A stretch of DNA of 64,000 bases from Leuctra nigra. Its lineage: Eukaryota; Arthropoda; Insecta; Plecoptera; Leuctridae. The stretch lies in contig OW203771.1 of NCBI GenBank assembly GCA_934045905.1, positions 18,465,701 through 18,529,700 on the forward strand, written 5' to 3'. A program made the position numbers and the translations under genes. The number at the start of each line of letters is the position of its first letter. The first letter of the stretch is position 1. The notes beneath the pieces were generated by a model. It did not search any database and was not told where the DNA came from. It saw only the letters and a list, made by a program, of their open reading frames with translations. Below are positions 1-12,900 of this stretch, piece after piece.

Positions 1-379
1 TCACAAATAATTACATTTCATTCATAATAAGTGCAATTACCAACTGCAAAAAATGCCAAATCTGTTAAGTGACTTCCAAAATCATCAAAGTTAACCCGTG
101 TCATTCAACAGAAAAACTGTATCCGACGTGAGAGCAATGAAGCTAAAATAATAAACATTGATCACAAACTTTCAGATATTTATTTGTCAATTTTCTTTTA
201 GCCCTGCAAGTCTGGTACTAGTTGCTGCCGTTATCAGTCGACTGGCGTTACACCGTCCTTGCGATGAGTGACTCGAGGAATCATCTATACACTGCCCCGT
301 GGCGTAGGGCCCTAAGACGTATTCTCTCAACAGTGAAGAAAATTAATTGCTTAGTCCTGTCCATAACGCAATTATAAAT

Positions 380-1250
380 ACTAGGAAAACGCTCTGTGTA
401 ACGCGTTGATGAGCGAGCACGGATACGCGCAACACCTCGAACCGAAATTCTGTAATTTCGTCACAGACTTGTATAAAAATATCCAAAAACTCCTTAAATA
501 TTGGTCCAAATAACTATGCAAAGTTTTAAGTTGATTGATTGATCAACTTTATGATTGAACGGTTCCGTGTTAATTTTCAAAAATCACAAAATCTCCTTCA
601 AAAAATATATACATGGGACCACTCATATGATATAAGTGTGTGTACACAATATCAAATCACGTGTTGAACGGTCATTATCAGTTTTATATTATGCGTTTGA
701 AAGTTTCTACTCTAACTACCTTGCCTTGAACTGAAGATTCGAAGTCGCCGTGAATTTGACAGCCAACACGCAAAATGTCCCTAAAATGACAAAAACTTTT
801 GAAAATAACGACAGATTAGACTGAAAATTGGCAAAAATCCCTTTAATGGTAGTACCAATGACCATGCGAAGTTTTTAGTTGGTCGGTCAATCGGTTCTAG
901 TTTAAATGTCAAAAATCACAGGAAAAATGGTTTCAAATTTGAACCAATGCGAGGATTGGCTGAAAATTTTTATGATTGGGTACAATGTTGGTTGCAATGA
1001 CTTTGCTAAATTTCAAATTGATTGAACCAACCAATCGAAAGATAATTTTTCTAAAACTTGAACCAATCACAGGAGCCCGTTCAAAAACGATCCCAGGGAC
1101 CGCATAGATTACGTTAACATATGTGCAAAGTTTCAGATCGATTGAATTTGCGGTTTAACCTGGGCTGTGCGGACAAAAAAAAACAAACAAAAAAACACAC
1201 AGAGAAAGTGCCATAAGAGTGCCGTGGTGACGCTCGCTACGCTCGCTCAA
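380..1250 (-). mobile_element. Helitron-like non-autonomous element, copy 1
   Basis: On the minus strand the copy ends in CCTAGT, preceded by a hairpin with stem CGCTCA/TGAGCG around an ACGCGT loop, which fits the hairpin plus CTRRT terminus of Helitrons. Its other end is the near-palindrome TTGAGCGAGCGTAGCGAGCG. No coding capacity is seen. Internally it carries degenerate units of about 110-130 bp built around TTGAAATTTTGCACA-like words. The same termini recur at 3442-5724, 3928-4817, 6185-7211, 8652-9459, 28075-29578, 47123-48243 and 48584-49560. Classification is inferred from ends only. Confidence 0.6.
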
Positions 1251-1251
1251 T

Positions 1252-1320
1252 AAGCTTAGCTTAGTGGTCACAGCACTGGACCGGCAATTCAGGGACGTGG
1301 GTTCGAATCCCAAGTTAACA
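1252..1320 (+). repeat. tRNA-like SINE head fragment
   Basis: An A-box-like TTAGCTTAGTGG is followed 40 bp later by a B box GGTTCGAATCCC, the pol III promoter spacing of a tRNA. The putative anticodon loop CCGGCAA lacks the usual T33 and the acceptor stem does not pair, so this is a tRNA-derived SINE head or pseudogene rather than a working tRNA. It lies between a Helitron-like copy and a foldback MITE. Confidence 0.5.
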
Positions 1321-1359
1321 AATGGTTTCAACTTGCAGTTGGTATTTAGTATAATATAT

Positions 1360-1757
1360 CCCCATAAAAAACACTCCGTGTAAAAATACCAGCCAAGTCT
1401 CTTCAACTAAAAAAAATTATGAAATCTAAAAAATTCTGCACTGAAAAGTAGTGATATCAAAAAATGGGCCAAGTCAAAACTTTATTTGAAAATCAAAAAA
1501 TACTTGGCGCATCGTGTATACATAGTTTAGAATATAGACCAGATAGAAAATATACATTAAATATACATAATACATATAGTATACCTATAATGCCCTAAAA
1601 AACGATGCGCCAAGTATATTTTGATTTTCAAATAAAGTTTTGACTTGGCCCATTGTTTGATATCACTACTTTTCAGTGCAGAATTTTTTAGATTTCATAA
1701 TTTTTTTTAGTTGAAGAGACTTGGCTGGTATTCTTACACGGAGTATTTTTTATGGGC
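1360..1757. mobile_element. Foldback MITE, family A
   Basis: Two arms of about 160 bp are inverted copies of each other around an 80-bp centre. They start CCCCATAAAAAACACTCCGT and contain ACTTGGCGCATCG. The same arms appear at 15839-16150, 17596-17994, 32966-33190, 35078-36181, 36182-36347 and 39154-39544. Confidence 0.8.
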
Positions 1758-2880
1758 ATATCACTCCTTTTTTTAGTTTATTCTTAGAACTTGTGACGTC
1801 ATATCGATTGAACAATTACTAAATCCATTAAAAAAAGTCGCCATTGACAATTTGGTTTACTAATGAAAATCTGCGTATGGTACTATATATTTGCTTTAAA
1901 TGATCTTTCATGAAGAATAGCAAAGGTTTCATTCCCATCGGTCAACCGAGTTCCGAGATATGGCAACACTTCGGTTTTCAAAATGGCTGCTGAACTTTCT
2001 GCACTGCCACATAGAATTTATAACTATAAATGATGTGTATCAATTTTAACTTTCTCAATATGTATTTATTGTATAGGAGGGGATTATAATAATTAATAAA
2101 TTTTAATGACGTCATTTCCGGTCTCATAAATAGGAAATTTCTAGTGTGACTGTTCCTATTTCATAGAGATGACCTTCCGAATCGTTTGGCGGTAGTTTCA
2201 TACCGATCAGTCAACCAATTTTCAAGATATGACGTTACTTCCGGTTTCAAAATGGCTGCTGAAATCACTGACCCCTTGAATTATAATTTAAACATGATTA
2301 CATTATATTATAAGCTGTCTCAAATAGTATATTTATTGTATCAAAATGTAAATTTGTGAGATTTTTAAAATGTGTGACGTCATTTCCGGTTTCGGTATGG
2401 GAAACTGCAAATATTATTGATGATAATACATAAAGTTGACCGTCTTAATTGTTTAGCGCTGGTTTCGTTCAAATATATTTAGCCGTATTGAGATATGATG
2501 TCACTTCCAATTTCAAAATGGCGGCATCCGGTTGGTTTGTTAACAAGTCAAATGAGATATCAAAAGTACATACGTTACATAAATATCAAAATAATCGGAT
2601 CAAATTTGTTGCCGAAATGCCAATCGATGTATTTCAAATTTCATGACGTCATTTCCGGTTTCGTTAACATAAATTTTAGTCTGTTGCTATTAATAATCCA
2701 TATAGTTGACCGTCCGAATCGTTTGGCGCTATTTTTGTTCCAATCGGTTTAGCCGTTGTTGAGATATGACGTCACATCCGGTTTCAAAATGGCGGCACAA
2801 AAAAAGTTAACGGGGCAAGGGAAAATCAGATGCCAAAAGTGCACACGTGGTAAAAATTTGAGATCAATTGGTTAAGGTGG
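1758..2880 (-). repeat. CRE/ETS/YY1-motif repeat array, copy 1
   Basis: Degenerate units of about 120-150 bp, each with TGACGTCA next to TTCCGG (reverse of CCGGAAGTGACGTCA) and often AAAATGGCGGC. Units are visible near 1796, 2105, 2230, 2380, 2505, 2645 and 2767. Noncoding. It abuts a family A MITE, as do the copies at 16441-17560, 33540-35000 and 39545-40085. Confidence 0.7.
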
Positions 2881-3402
2881 TGTGAATGGCAAGAATGGAT
2901 ATTTGTATAAAAATCAACTTCAAACATTTTTTCTCACTCATCCGGAAGTTCAATTATCTTCAAACTTTCTGAGCTCCCAGATAATTTTATTGTCTTTACT
3001 ATCATATTTTTTCATTTTGTTTATCAATAAAAGTGATTAAGATGTTAAGAAATTGCTGGACATACTTACTATCAGTTTTTCAATTTTTGTTTAAGAATAC
3101 CTATTTCTTATGGTTCAAATTTGCTGATTTTTTAAATGGAGATGTGCATTAATGTTCCGCAGGAGGTCAGGGAGTTTGAACTCAATATCTTAATCGGAGA
3201 TTTAATTATTAATTAAATAGTAATCCGTGTAATGCAGGTGTAGCACATACAGGCGTACCGTGTTTTGGTCTTGAACACCAAGAATAGCACTCTGCCGAAT
3301 TCAGGTATAATAGTCGCTCGCGCTAATGGGGGGTGAGAAGTCAACCAGACATAATACCTGTCAGCATTGACATCCATGTTTACCGGATTTGAATTCCAGG
3401 AG

Positions 3403-3441
<39 letters not shown>
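2881..3441. other. Unassigned AT-rich spacer ending in an (ACT)n microsatellite
   Basis: I see no gene here. A run of about 13 ACT triplets at 3402-3441 abuts the terminus of the next Helitron-like copy. Confidence 0.6.
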
Positions 3442-3445
<4 letters not shown>

Positions 3446-3927
3446 GGAAATCGCTCTGTGTAACGCGTTAATGAGCGAGCACGGACAGGCGCAACACCTC
3501 GAACCGAAATTATGTCTATCGAAAATATCATTAAAAGCCAATAATTCTTGAATTTCGTCAGACTCAAGTATAAAAATCTCAAAATTGTCCTAAACCATTA
3601 GTCTCAATAACCATGCAAAGCTTGAACCTTTTGAACCTTTCTGATTGAACTGTTCCTCGTTAATATTCAAAAATCACAGGATCTCTTAAAAAAAAATAGA
3701 CCTGGGACCACTCATATGATATTATTGTGTGTACTTACACAATTCGAGAAAATAAGGAACACAACTGACCTCTGGTGGATTTTGTGGTACTAGGTAAATG
3801 GCGGCTATCAAGGGCGCATTTACATAAATATAAATACAAATATTTGATACAGTTTTTTGTTATGGCTAAAAAAGTAAATTTATAGCTATATATCAATTTC
3901 ATTCGTTTTTGTTTTTTCACTGCTTTA

Positions 3928-4817
3928 TTGAGCGAGCGAAGCGAGCGTCTCCTTTTGGCTCTTTTGGCACGGACCTCTGTTTTTTTTTTTTTTTTTTGGC
4001 TGCTAATAGCCGATACACAGGTCGCACCGTTTCACCGATCGATCTGAAATTTTGCACACATGTAAAACCAACCTTCTCTGTTTGCAGACCCTAATTTTTT
4101 TGAAATCCATTAATTGGTTGAAATTTAAATAAACATCTCCTGATAGGCTGAAAAATGAAAATGGACTTCGACAAATGTGATCGACCTTATATTTTGCATG
4201 GTCATTAACACCAACATTGTCTCTTATATTACAAATTTTCAGCCCAATCCTCCCATTGGTTAAAATTTAAAAAAAATATTTCATGTGCTTTTTGAAATTT
4301 AAACCAGAACCGTTTGACCGATCATACTTAAAATTTTGCATGGTCATCGGGTCCAACATTATCTGTATTTTTGAAAATTTTCAGACTTATCTGTGTTTAA
4401 ATTCAAAAGTTATTGACAGTTTACGGATATTTTGCGTGTTGGCTATCATACTTCTCGAATTTCATATTTCACGGCATCTTCGAATCTTCACTTCAAGGTT
4501 GTTAGAGCAAAAACTTTCAAACGTATATTATGAAACTGATATGACCGTTTAAAATTTTTTTGAACGATATCCTGTGATTTTTGGAAATTAACAAGGAATC
4601 GTTCAATCATAAAGGTTCAATCGATCAACTAAAAACTTTGCGTGGTTATTGGGACCAATATTTTAGGAATTGTTGGAGATTTTCATACAAGTCTGTGACG
4701 AAATTCAAGAATTATTATTGGCTTTTAATGACATTTTCGATAAACATAATTTCGGTTCGAGGTGTTGCGCGTATCCGTGCTCGCTCATCAACGCGTTACT
4801 CAGAGCGTTTTCCTAGT
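3928..4817 (+). mobile_element. Helitron-like copy 3, nested
   Basis: Complete plus-strand copy running from TTGAGCGAGCG to GCGTTTTCCTAGT, with a T-tract about 50 bp from its 5' end and repeated AAATTTTGCAYRGTCAT words inside. Noncoding. Confidence 0.6.
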
Positions 4818-5000
4818 GTAAACACGAAATGTAAAAACAAACAAATTAATATGTGGACCTGATAGTAGCCATCTTGCCAGAAGTGGCTCCATCACGTATC
4901 ACTTATTTGTGGGAATATTAGATCGATCTGTTGAATGGTCATATCAGTTTCATACGTTTGAAAGTTTCTACTCTAACTACCTTGGAACTATAAAGAGTCG

Positions 5001-5188
5001 AATAGACGATTTTAAATATTATCTCGGTGGCTCTGCTTTCTAAAAAAAATCATGCAGTATTATTTCCAGACACCTTAGTCCCTGTTTTACCTATTGTTGA
5101 AACAGGGACTAAGGTGTCTGGAAATCAAACTGCAAATGATTTTTCTTAGAAAGCAGAGCCACCGAGATAATATTTAAAATGGTCTATT
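5001..5188. mobile_element. Short palindromic MITE
   Basis: Near-perfect inverted repeat of about 90 bp per arm, from AATAGACGATTTTAAATATT to AATATTTAAAATGGTCTATT. The centre is a short TTACCTATTGTTG loop between ACAGGGACTAAGGTGTCTGG-type arms. It is nested in the Helitron-like copy. Confidence 0.75.
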
Positions 5189-5739
5189 AGCCGTGATCAA
5201 CATTTTCGAGAAATTTGACAGCCAACACGCAAAATGTCCGTAAAACGTCAATAACTTTAGGATTTAAACATAGAAGAGTCTGAAAATTGTTAAAAATGCA
5301 GATAATGTTAGTCCCAATGACCATGCAAAGTTTTAAGTTGATCAGTCATACGGTTTAAGTTTAAATTTAAAAAATGACATAAAAGATTTTTTTAAATTTT
5401 AACCAATGGGAGGATTTGGCTGAAACTTTGTAAGATTCGGTACAATGTTGGTCGCCATGACTTGTCAAAATTTCAAATTGATCGGAACTACCAATCGAAA
5501 GATATTTTTTTTTAAATTTGAACCAATCACATGAGCCCGTTCAAAAACGATCCCAGGGACCGCATAGATTACGTTAGTATATGTGCAAAATTTCAGATCG
5601 ATTGGTTGTGCCGTTTGACTTGGGCAGTGAACACAAAAAAAAACAAAAAAACAAAAAAACAAAAAAAAACACACAGAGAAAGTGCCGTAAGAGTACAGTG
5701 GTGACGCTCGCTACGCTCGCTCAACTACTAAGATTAAAA

Positions 5740-5998
5740 CCGCCCTAAAACACGGTTTTCACGGCCCTCTAGCTCGCAAAGTGCGTAACCTATTGTTCCC
5801 AAAATTGGTATATGTGGTAGGGTGGGCCATAGCTCTAAATTAAGATATTTCGCAACAATGTGAGATTTTCCAATTTTAAGATCCAGTAGGCCGAAAATGC
5901 CACTTTGATGCTTACAGTAAAAGTAAGTTTGCTCCAGCCTTTATATGAGAGTGCGCGCCGTACGACTTGGCTGGCGTGGAGCGACCGCTCCACTAGAT
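5740..5998 (-). repeat. Element Y fragment (GGAGCGGTCGCTCC end)
   Basis: Reverse copy of a 260-280 bp module whose end is a hairpin of the form GGAGCGGTCGCTCC preceded by CTAGT. Other copies lie at 16150-16420, 33190-33480 and 40330-40606, where the module always separates a family A half-MITE (or its insertion point) from the CRE/ETS array. Confidence 0.6.
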
Positions 5999-6184
5999 TT
6001 ATTCATTATTATTTACTTTATTAATTCTAGCCTACCTACATATTGTTCCATGTCTCCTTTTACCTGATAGGACGATGCGGAATTGTAAATCGTATGCCAC
6101 ACAGTTCTGTACTCCGTGTGTTTAGGTGAAAGCAATTACTATGGCTATTAGTGTTTGTGATAATTTATGCAGTATTATAAATTA

Positions 6185-7211
6185 ACTAGGAAAACGCTCA
6201 GTGTAACGCGTTGATGAGCGAGCACAGAACATGCAACATCCCCATAGTAACGATACACGACACTGCACAAGACGATTTTCTCTGCAAATTTTCAATCTCC
6301 ATAATACTCTGGATGAATAACAGATCCATTGTGTCGTGAAGTCTTACCTACATACTTTCTCCAGAAATCTCTTGTGACATCCCATACTAAATTCGTAAAA
6401 TTACAATTAATACTTGACTGATTGGGCTTACAATATGTAAAATTTAATATTAGTTGGTCTTGATCACCATGCATAATTTGAACTTTATGTGAACATTTTG
6501 ATTGTCGACCAATCAGAAGATATTATTTAAACTTAAACCAATTAGAGGATTTGTCCTTCGTACTGCATCCGATTTTATGCGCTAGCTCAAAAATGCTTTC
6601 ATTTTACTTTACATTGTGGATAGCTTGGCTGCTCTACAGGCCTTGCCTTGGAGCAGAAGCTTAAAGAAGGCAGGGATGACCATTTAGTATACATTTTTCA
6701 AGATTACGGAATAAAATGACCTTAAAATGACAAAACTTTTGAAAATAACGACAGATTAGACTGAAAATTGGCAAAAATACCTAAAATGTTGGTACCAATG
6801 ACCACGCGAAGTTTTAAGTTGATCGGTCAATCTGTTCTAGTTTAAATGTCAAAAATCACATGAAAAATGGTTTTAAATTTTAACCAATAGGAGGATTTGG
6901 CTGAAACGTTTTATGATTGGGTACAATGTTGGTTGCAATGTTTTTGCTAAATTTCAAATTGATCGAAGCAACCAATCAAAAGATAATTTTTTTTAAATTT
7001 GAACCAATCACGGGAGCCCGTTCAAAAACGATCCCAGGGACCGCATAGATTACGTTAGTATGTGTACAAAATTTCAGATCGATTGCTTGAGCGGTTTGAC
7101 CTGGGCTGTGACCACAAAAAAAAAAAAAAAAAAAAAAACAAAAAAAAAAAAAAAAACACACAGAGAAAGTGCCATAAGAGTACCGTGGTGACGCTCGCTA
7201 CGCTCGCTCAA
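6185..7211 (-). mobile_element. Helitron-like copy 4
   Basis: Minus-strand copy with the CCTAGT hairpin end at 6185 and the GAGCGAGCG end at 7211. A long A-tract near 7110-7155 gives spurious poly-Phe reading frames on the minus strand. Confidence 0.6.
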
Positions 7212-7219
7212 TTACAGAT

Positions 7220-8640
7220 TATTCTCAATAAGGATAGTTAAGCTGTAACTAAGATGCAGACGGCCGAAAGTCCATCTTCTCGAATTTTCGTTGCATTATT
7301 GGCGAATTATATTTAAAAATGTATAGTTTTACAATTATAAATATGTTTGGATGAAGGCAGGGTTATAGTACTGGCTGTACAACCTAAATATGGAATGAAT
7401 CCGCAAATTGCGATAAGAAGATGCAACTTGGCACACATGTTCATTGTTCCATTAGAAGTCATTTAAGACCGGGTGGCAATCTGAAATTGCGTGCAGAGAC
7501 TCTGTGGCGGCCATTTTCCAAGATGGCATATTTTCATATTTTTGGAGTAATTTTGTTGAGTTTGATATGTTTTCGGAATGGAATTAAGTCAATAAGCACA
7601 AAGTTTCTTACAAAAAATATAGTCAGAGCAGTATTTTGGCTGTAAAAAAATTATTTCGGTGAAAATTTTACTTTTTGAAGCAAATTTTACAAGTCCTGGC
7701 GAGATTAAAACAATTTTGCATATTGGTATTTCAACAATATTTTTTACCACCTAAACTGGAAGTTTAAGCAAATATTTTCTGACCGGAAGGCTGCTCGTAT
7801 CTCACCCAGGTCACCCGTGGCGGCCATTTTTAAATATTGTGTACATTTGAAGTATAATGGACAAATTATGTCAACAATATGGCATGCGACACCTTATTTC
7901 ACATTAAATCGACCATTGGGGAACTTAAATATGACACCAAATTGTCGATTTGCCCACCGATCACCTCTTGCGGCTATTTTTACCTGGTTTGATCGATTAT
8001 TTACAATTTCTTACAATATTATTTAATATTTCTTATAAAATGGCCTCCACGGGTGACCTGGAGAGATACGAGGTGCCTCCCGGGGTGCGATCACATAAAA
8101 TGAGAACTATCTTGTCACGGTGACAAGCTTCTCATCTCAATGTTATTCCCGGCCTTCTAGGGACTTGTCACCGTGACAAGGAGGTATTCATTTTATGTGA
8201 TCGCACCCCAGGACTTGTCAAATTTGCTCCAAAAAAGTACAATTTTAACCGAAATTATTTTTTTACAGCCAAAGTACTGCTCTGACAATATTTTTGTTTG
8301 AAACTTTGTGCTTATTGACTAAATTCCATTCAGAAAACATATCAAGTTTAACAAAATTACACCAAAAATATGAAAATATGCCATCTTGGAAAATGGCCGC
8401 CACAGAGTGTCTACACGCAATTACAGTTTGCCTCCAGGTCTTAAATAACTTCTAATGGATCAATGAATTTATGTGCCATATGGCATCTTCTTATCACAAT
8501 TGTTTTATGTACTATTAATGATGATTGACTCCCCTCAGATTAATTGAAAAAGACTTGGGGCAATCTGATCCTACAAGGCAAAAATGTGAATACAAACGGC
8601 GATTGTTATGTTATTTTTCTTTATTTGGATTAAAAAATAA
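7220..8640. mobile_element. Large foldback element with nested MITE
   Basis: Sequence from about 7400 to 7690 recurs inverted at about 8215-8500, giving arms near 300 bp. The outer sequences at 7220-7320 and 8536-8640 are found directly joined at 24756-25000, so that copy has lost the foldback centre. A short MITE (8082-8209) sits in the loop. No coding potential is seen. Confidence 0.6.
8082..8209. mobile_element. Short MITE, family B
   Basis: Terminal inverted repeats begin GGGGTGCGATCACATAAAAT and enclose a second inverted pair, CTTGTCACGGTGACAAG. Related copies are at 46867-46975 and 57744-57878. Confidence 0.75.
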
Positions 8641-8651
8641 TTGTTGGTTAA

Positions 8652-9459
8652 TTGAGCGAGCAAAGAGAGCGACTACTTTTGACTCTTTTGACACGGACCT
8701 CTGTTTTTTTTTTGTTTTTTTTTTGGCTGCTACCTGGAGCAATAGAAGTTGCACCGTTTCATCGATCGAGCTGAAATTTTGCACACATGTAGAGACAACC
8801 TTTTCTGTTTGCAGACCCACATTTTTTTGAAATCCATTAATTGGTTAAAATTAAAATAAACATCTCCTGATAGGTAGAAAAATTAAAATGGTCTTCGATA
8901 AATCTGATCAAACTCCTATTTTGGCTATACAGGTCAGAGTTTTTCTTCGATCGAGCTGAAATTTTACACACATGTAGAGACAACCTTTTCTGTTTGCAGA
9001 CCCTCATTTTTTGAAATCCATTCATTGGTTAAAATTTAAATAAACATCTCCTGATAGGTTAAAAATGAAAATGGTCTTCGATAAATCGGTTCAAACTCAT
9101 ATTTTACATGGTCAGTAAGACAAACATTGTCTCATATTTAACAAATTTTCATCCCATTCAGTTAAGGACGAATAAACTTATTTACATTTTTAATAGCTGT
9201 CAGAGATGAAGTATCGAAATGAATGTTTTCCAGTGCCATTTGAATTGAATCTGATTTGCTATATGTACCAGGGTGCTTAGAAGCTATTTTCAAGTTACGA
9301 TGAAAAGCATATTATACTTTTTTGTTGCTTGGAGTGATTCATACTTCAATTCAATATGGATTCATATGTTTTATGTGCGTTGTGTACGCATTTCCGGTGC
9401 GAGAATTTGCACGTACCCGTGCTCGCTCATCAACGCGTTACACTGAGCGTTTTCCTAGT
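8652..9459 (+). mobile_element. Helitron-like copy 5
   Basis: Plus-strand copy from TTGAGCGAGC to GCGTTTTCCTAGT. A segment containing GAGCTGAAATTTTGCACACA is duplicated within it, near 8770 and 8955. Noncoding. Confidence 0.55.
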
Positions 9460-9502
9460 ATTTTCCTTAGTAACTATCTTAGTAACTATGGAAATTATTT
9501 AA

Positions 9503-9740
9503 TTGAGCGAGCGACTCCTTTTGACTCTTTTGACACGGACCTTTTTTTTTTGGCTGCTACCTCGGTCTGAAATTTTGCACACATGTAGAGACAACCTTTT
9601 CTTTTTGCAGACCCTAATCATTTTTGAAATCCATTGATTGGTTAAAATTTAAATAAACATCTCCTGATAGGCTGAAAAATGAAAATAGTCTTCGATAAAT
9701 GTGATCATATTTTTCCTAAACTGATAGAATTTAACTTTAT
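9503..9740 (+). mobile_element. Helitron-like 5' fragment
   Basis: Starts TTGAGCGAGCGACTCC and matches the first 220 bp of copy 5, then stops before a poly-C tract at about 9758-9776. The 3' hairpin end is missing. Confidence 0.5.
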
Positions 9741-9912
9741 GTGCTAGCAGGGGTTCCTCCCCCCCCCCCCCCCCCCTACTCAAGGAGGCTGACCCTCATT
9801 CACCATACAAAACTAAGTTTAGTGTCCAAGAACATTAAAAAAATCGCCCTGCGGGGCGAGAATACGGTGTTGTTTGTTGTAATTGGAGCAGTTTCGCATC
9901 CCTGAATCGGTT

Positions 9913-9999
9913 TTAAAATGTCTTTTGTTGCATGAGTGTCGCTGCCGGCTGAATGGCGGCTTGCATGAACGTGAAGTAGCTGTGTGATGTCCGTAGCAC
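9913..9999 (-). CDS. OR exon 6 (C-terminus)
   Basis: VLRTSHSYFTFMQAAIQ and 11 further residues, then TAA. The VLxTSYSYFTxL-like ending is the hallmark last exon of ORs. The acceptor is GTTCGTGCAG. A dispersed repeat ends about 40 nt upstream of it. Confidence 0.88.
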   Translation of the reverse strand: MLRTSHSYFTFMQAAIQPAATLMQQKTF

Positions 10000-12900
10000 C
10001 TGCACGAACAAGGCAACAGATGAGACATAGTATATGTAAGGTGGTGCAAGCGAGAGCGATTTTGCCGTTGTTGCAGGCACTCTTTTGGATACGATTGGAA
10101 ACAAAATGGGTTGACGAAATGATTTGACATTTTAGACATGATTAGATAACAGATAAACGTAGGGTCTCCCTACGTTTGCATCAATGTGCATCAATGTGCA
10201 TTTTATGACGATATTAAAATTGATATTGAATAGAAAATCTTTATATTTGACGTAGAAAGACGGAAGTGAAACAGAAACCAATTTGTAATGATACATTCAT
10301 ATTTGGTTTAGTGGGACAGTATGACAACCTGTACTGGTGAACTTCAGTATCATCAATTTGATTACCCAAAACCATAAAACGTTTGGAAAGCAACATCTAG
10401 CCAGTTGTACTCAGTGTTGTGACTTATCTAGATAAAATTATCTAGATAATTATCTAGATAATTATTTTTTATCTATTATCTTATCTAGATAATTAAATAA
10501 TTGGTTACCTTTATCTATATCTAGATAAAAATATTGTTATCTATTGGATATTATCTAGATAAAAAATATAAAATTCAAAATGTATTTGTGTGTATGAACA
10601 TGCACAAACCTCAAATGTCAGATGATATGAAAAAGGAAAATCATCTTCATTTAGTCACATTAGTTGGCTTGTTTTGACGGCCCCATTTTAAAAAACTTGA
10701 GTTCCAAATTAAGGATTCGAAAAAAATTGGGGAACAGTAATATTTAGTAAAAAATTATCTATTATCTATAACAATTATCTAGATAATTATTTTTTATCTC
10801 TATTATCTAGATGATTTCTTTGAAATTTATCTATTATCTTATCTAGATAAATTTTTGGCGGGTTATCTTAATCTTTATCTAGATAAAAATAAAATTATCT
10901 AATCACAGTGTGGTTGTACTACGAGAATTATGCGTCTAAGGTACAAAAATGAAACTGTGCAATGGTACTATACTTCTGATAAGTCAGACATGAATTAAGG
11001 TTTAATATGAATTAAGTAAACAATAGAAAATTGCATTCACCGAAGAAGAAATTAAGATGGTATTATTAAACTCACATTGCTGAAAGTTGCCATTGAAAAC
11101 GGCACCAGTCCTGCTGCCTTGATAACAAGGGGTCTATTCGTAATTTCCATCATTATCCTCAGCGATCGCTTGAAGCTCTCAGACGCTTCGAACCACTCAC
11201 AACCGTAAACAGCCTCCCTCACCAGTGAGCTCTGCAATTAGGTCGTTATACGTTATAATGAGAGGGCAGGATTTGGTGGAAAGTTATGGGGCTTGAACCT
11301 CTCTTTGTTAAAATAGTGACTTTTACTTTACATAATATAAAAATATAACGGTTTGAAAGCAAGAGTTTCTCTGATCTTCAGGTTCCTGACAATCAATCCT
11401 TATTATAATCAAAAGTCAACTAACAAACCTGGTAAACTGATACAGTTTTTGCGTTTTGCGTTTTCTGCTTTTTCTATTAACCAATCACAAGTCTCCCTAG
11501 AGCGATTTCTGGACTTGTGATTGGTCTTGTGATTGGTGGACTTGTGATAAGTCCAGAAATCGCTCAAGGGAAACTTGTGATTGGTCTTGTGATTGGTGGA
11601 CTTGTGATAAGTCCAGAAATCGCTCAAGGGAAACTTGTGATTGGTCTTGTGATTGGTGGACTTGTGATAAGTCCAGAAATCGCTCAAGGGAAACTTGTGA
11701 TTGGTCTTGTGATTGGTGGACTTGTGATAAGTCCAGAAATCGCTCAAGGGAAACTTGTGATTGGCCGGAAAGAAAAAACGGAAAACGCAAAAACGGTCTA
11801 TGTGGACCCGTCTATAGTTAAATGACGAGTTAGCATAGATTTTCATCTTTTGATGCCGTCAAATCTCGATCTGTCAAACTGCTTCTTTCAAACAACTCTT
11901 TTTCTATTGTTGATTTAACTCATATTGTGATTTTCTTACCTCGAATTGTATTAGCTCCGACATCCAGCAGTAAAAACCGAACAGCACTGTACTGGCAACA
12001 TTTATTATGAGCACAATTAGAGTGATCATATCTATTGAGGTGACCTAAAGGAACACAGAGTTTAGTCAGGAAGTGTTAATTCTTTGATTATCATTTTTTT
12101 TATGGCGTTACAGGACTGGTAGTCCTACTGCCGCCTCAACAACTCTACTCCTTTGACGATGCGCCATTATAGGAGGTGAAGTTGGTTGAGGATTCGTAAC
12201 TAGGGATGTTAAGCGAGTGAGTAGTTAGCTCCCTGCGCTCTGCTGTTGTTTAACGTCCCATCCCAAGGACGGTGTAACGCCCGTCGAGAGACTGATAATA
12301 GGTGGAGGGAGGTCGTTACACTAACCCCCTACCACCCCAGTCTCTCTGGCCCAACGGCAGCAACTGGCAGGACAGAGTTGAATGGTCACCCATCCAACCG
12401 CTGACCCCGCTCAATGTTGCGTAACCTCGGTGATCTGACGAGAACCGAGGTATCCATTACACCAGCCGTTGGGTTATACTTTGATTATACTTGATTATAT
12501 TTTCTTCAAACTTTACCAGAAAAACGTAGACTATTGCCAGAGACATGGAAGCGAGGCAGAAAGCAAAGCCACTAATTGCATTTGGCTGTAGAAGTGATAT
12601 GTATTCGTGAAATATTCTGTAAAGAGAATCAGTACATTTATGTTTAAAATGTAATGGGAGCCTCTTCATAATATCTCTGTTAAAGTAATAGTTCGGGTTT
12701 CTAAAAATTTTCTGTGGTGGGTGTTTCATACAGTTTCTGATATAGACATATGTTTTGAAAAATGTTGGATCTCATGTGTACCATTCTATCTCACTTTTAC
12801 TGCGAGAAAACCGACCCTTTCGTGACGTCTTAAGACGGCTGGGTAGTGAGTTTGACCTTGAAGAGTTTTTAAATCGATTTTTATCAATATCTTTTTCCAG

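Larger units (their letters stand above)
3442..5724 (-). mobile_element. Helitron-like copy 2, interrupted by nested insertions
   Basis: Minus-strand copy with the CCTAGT terminus at 3442 and the GAGCGAGCG end at 5724. Family sequence breaks off near 3740 and resumes near 4906. The gap contains an opposite-strand copy (3928-4817), so one member has jumped into another. Confidence 0.55.

Noticed and set aside
1252..1320. Functional tRNA gene
   Set aside because: Acceptor stem does not pair and T33 is missing; better read as a SINE head.
11409..11846. Repeat-containing reading frames on both strands
   Set aside because: They stay open because the minisatellite unit is 60 bp; they lie in an OR intron and have no family resemblance.
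12092..12478. Functional 5S rRNA gene
   Set aside because: Diverged from 5S, followed by a SINE body and tail and flanked by a target duplication.
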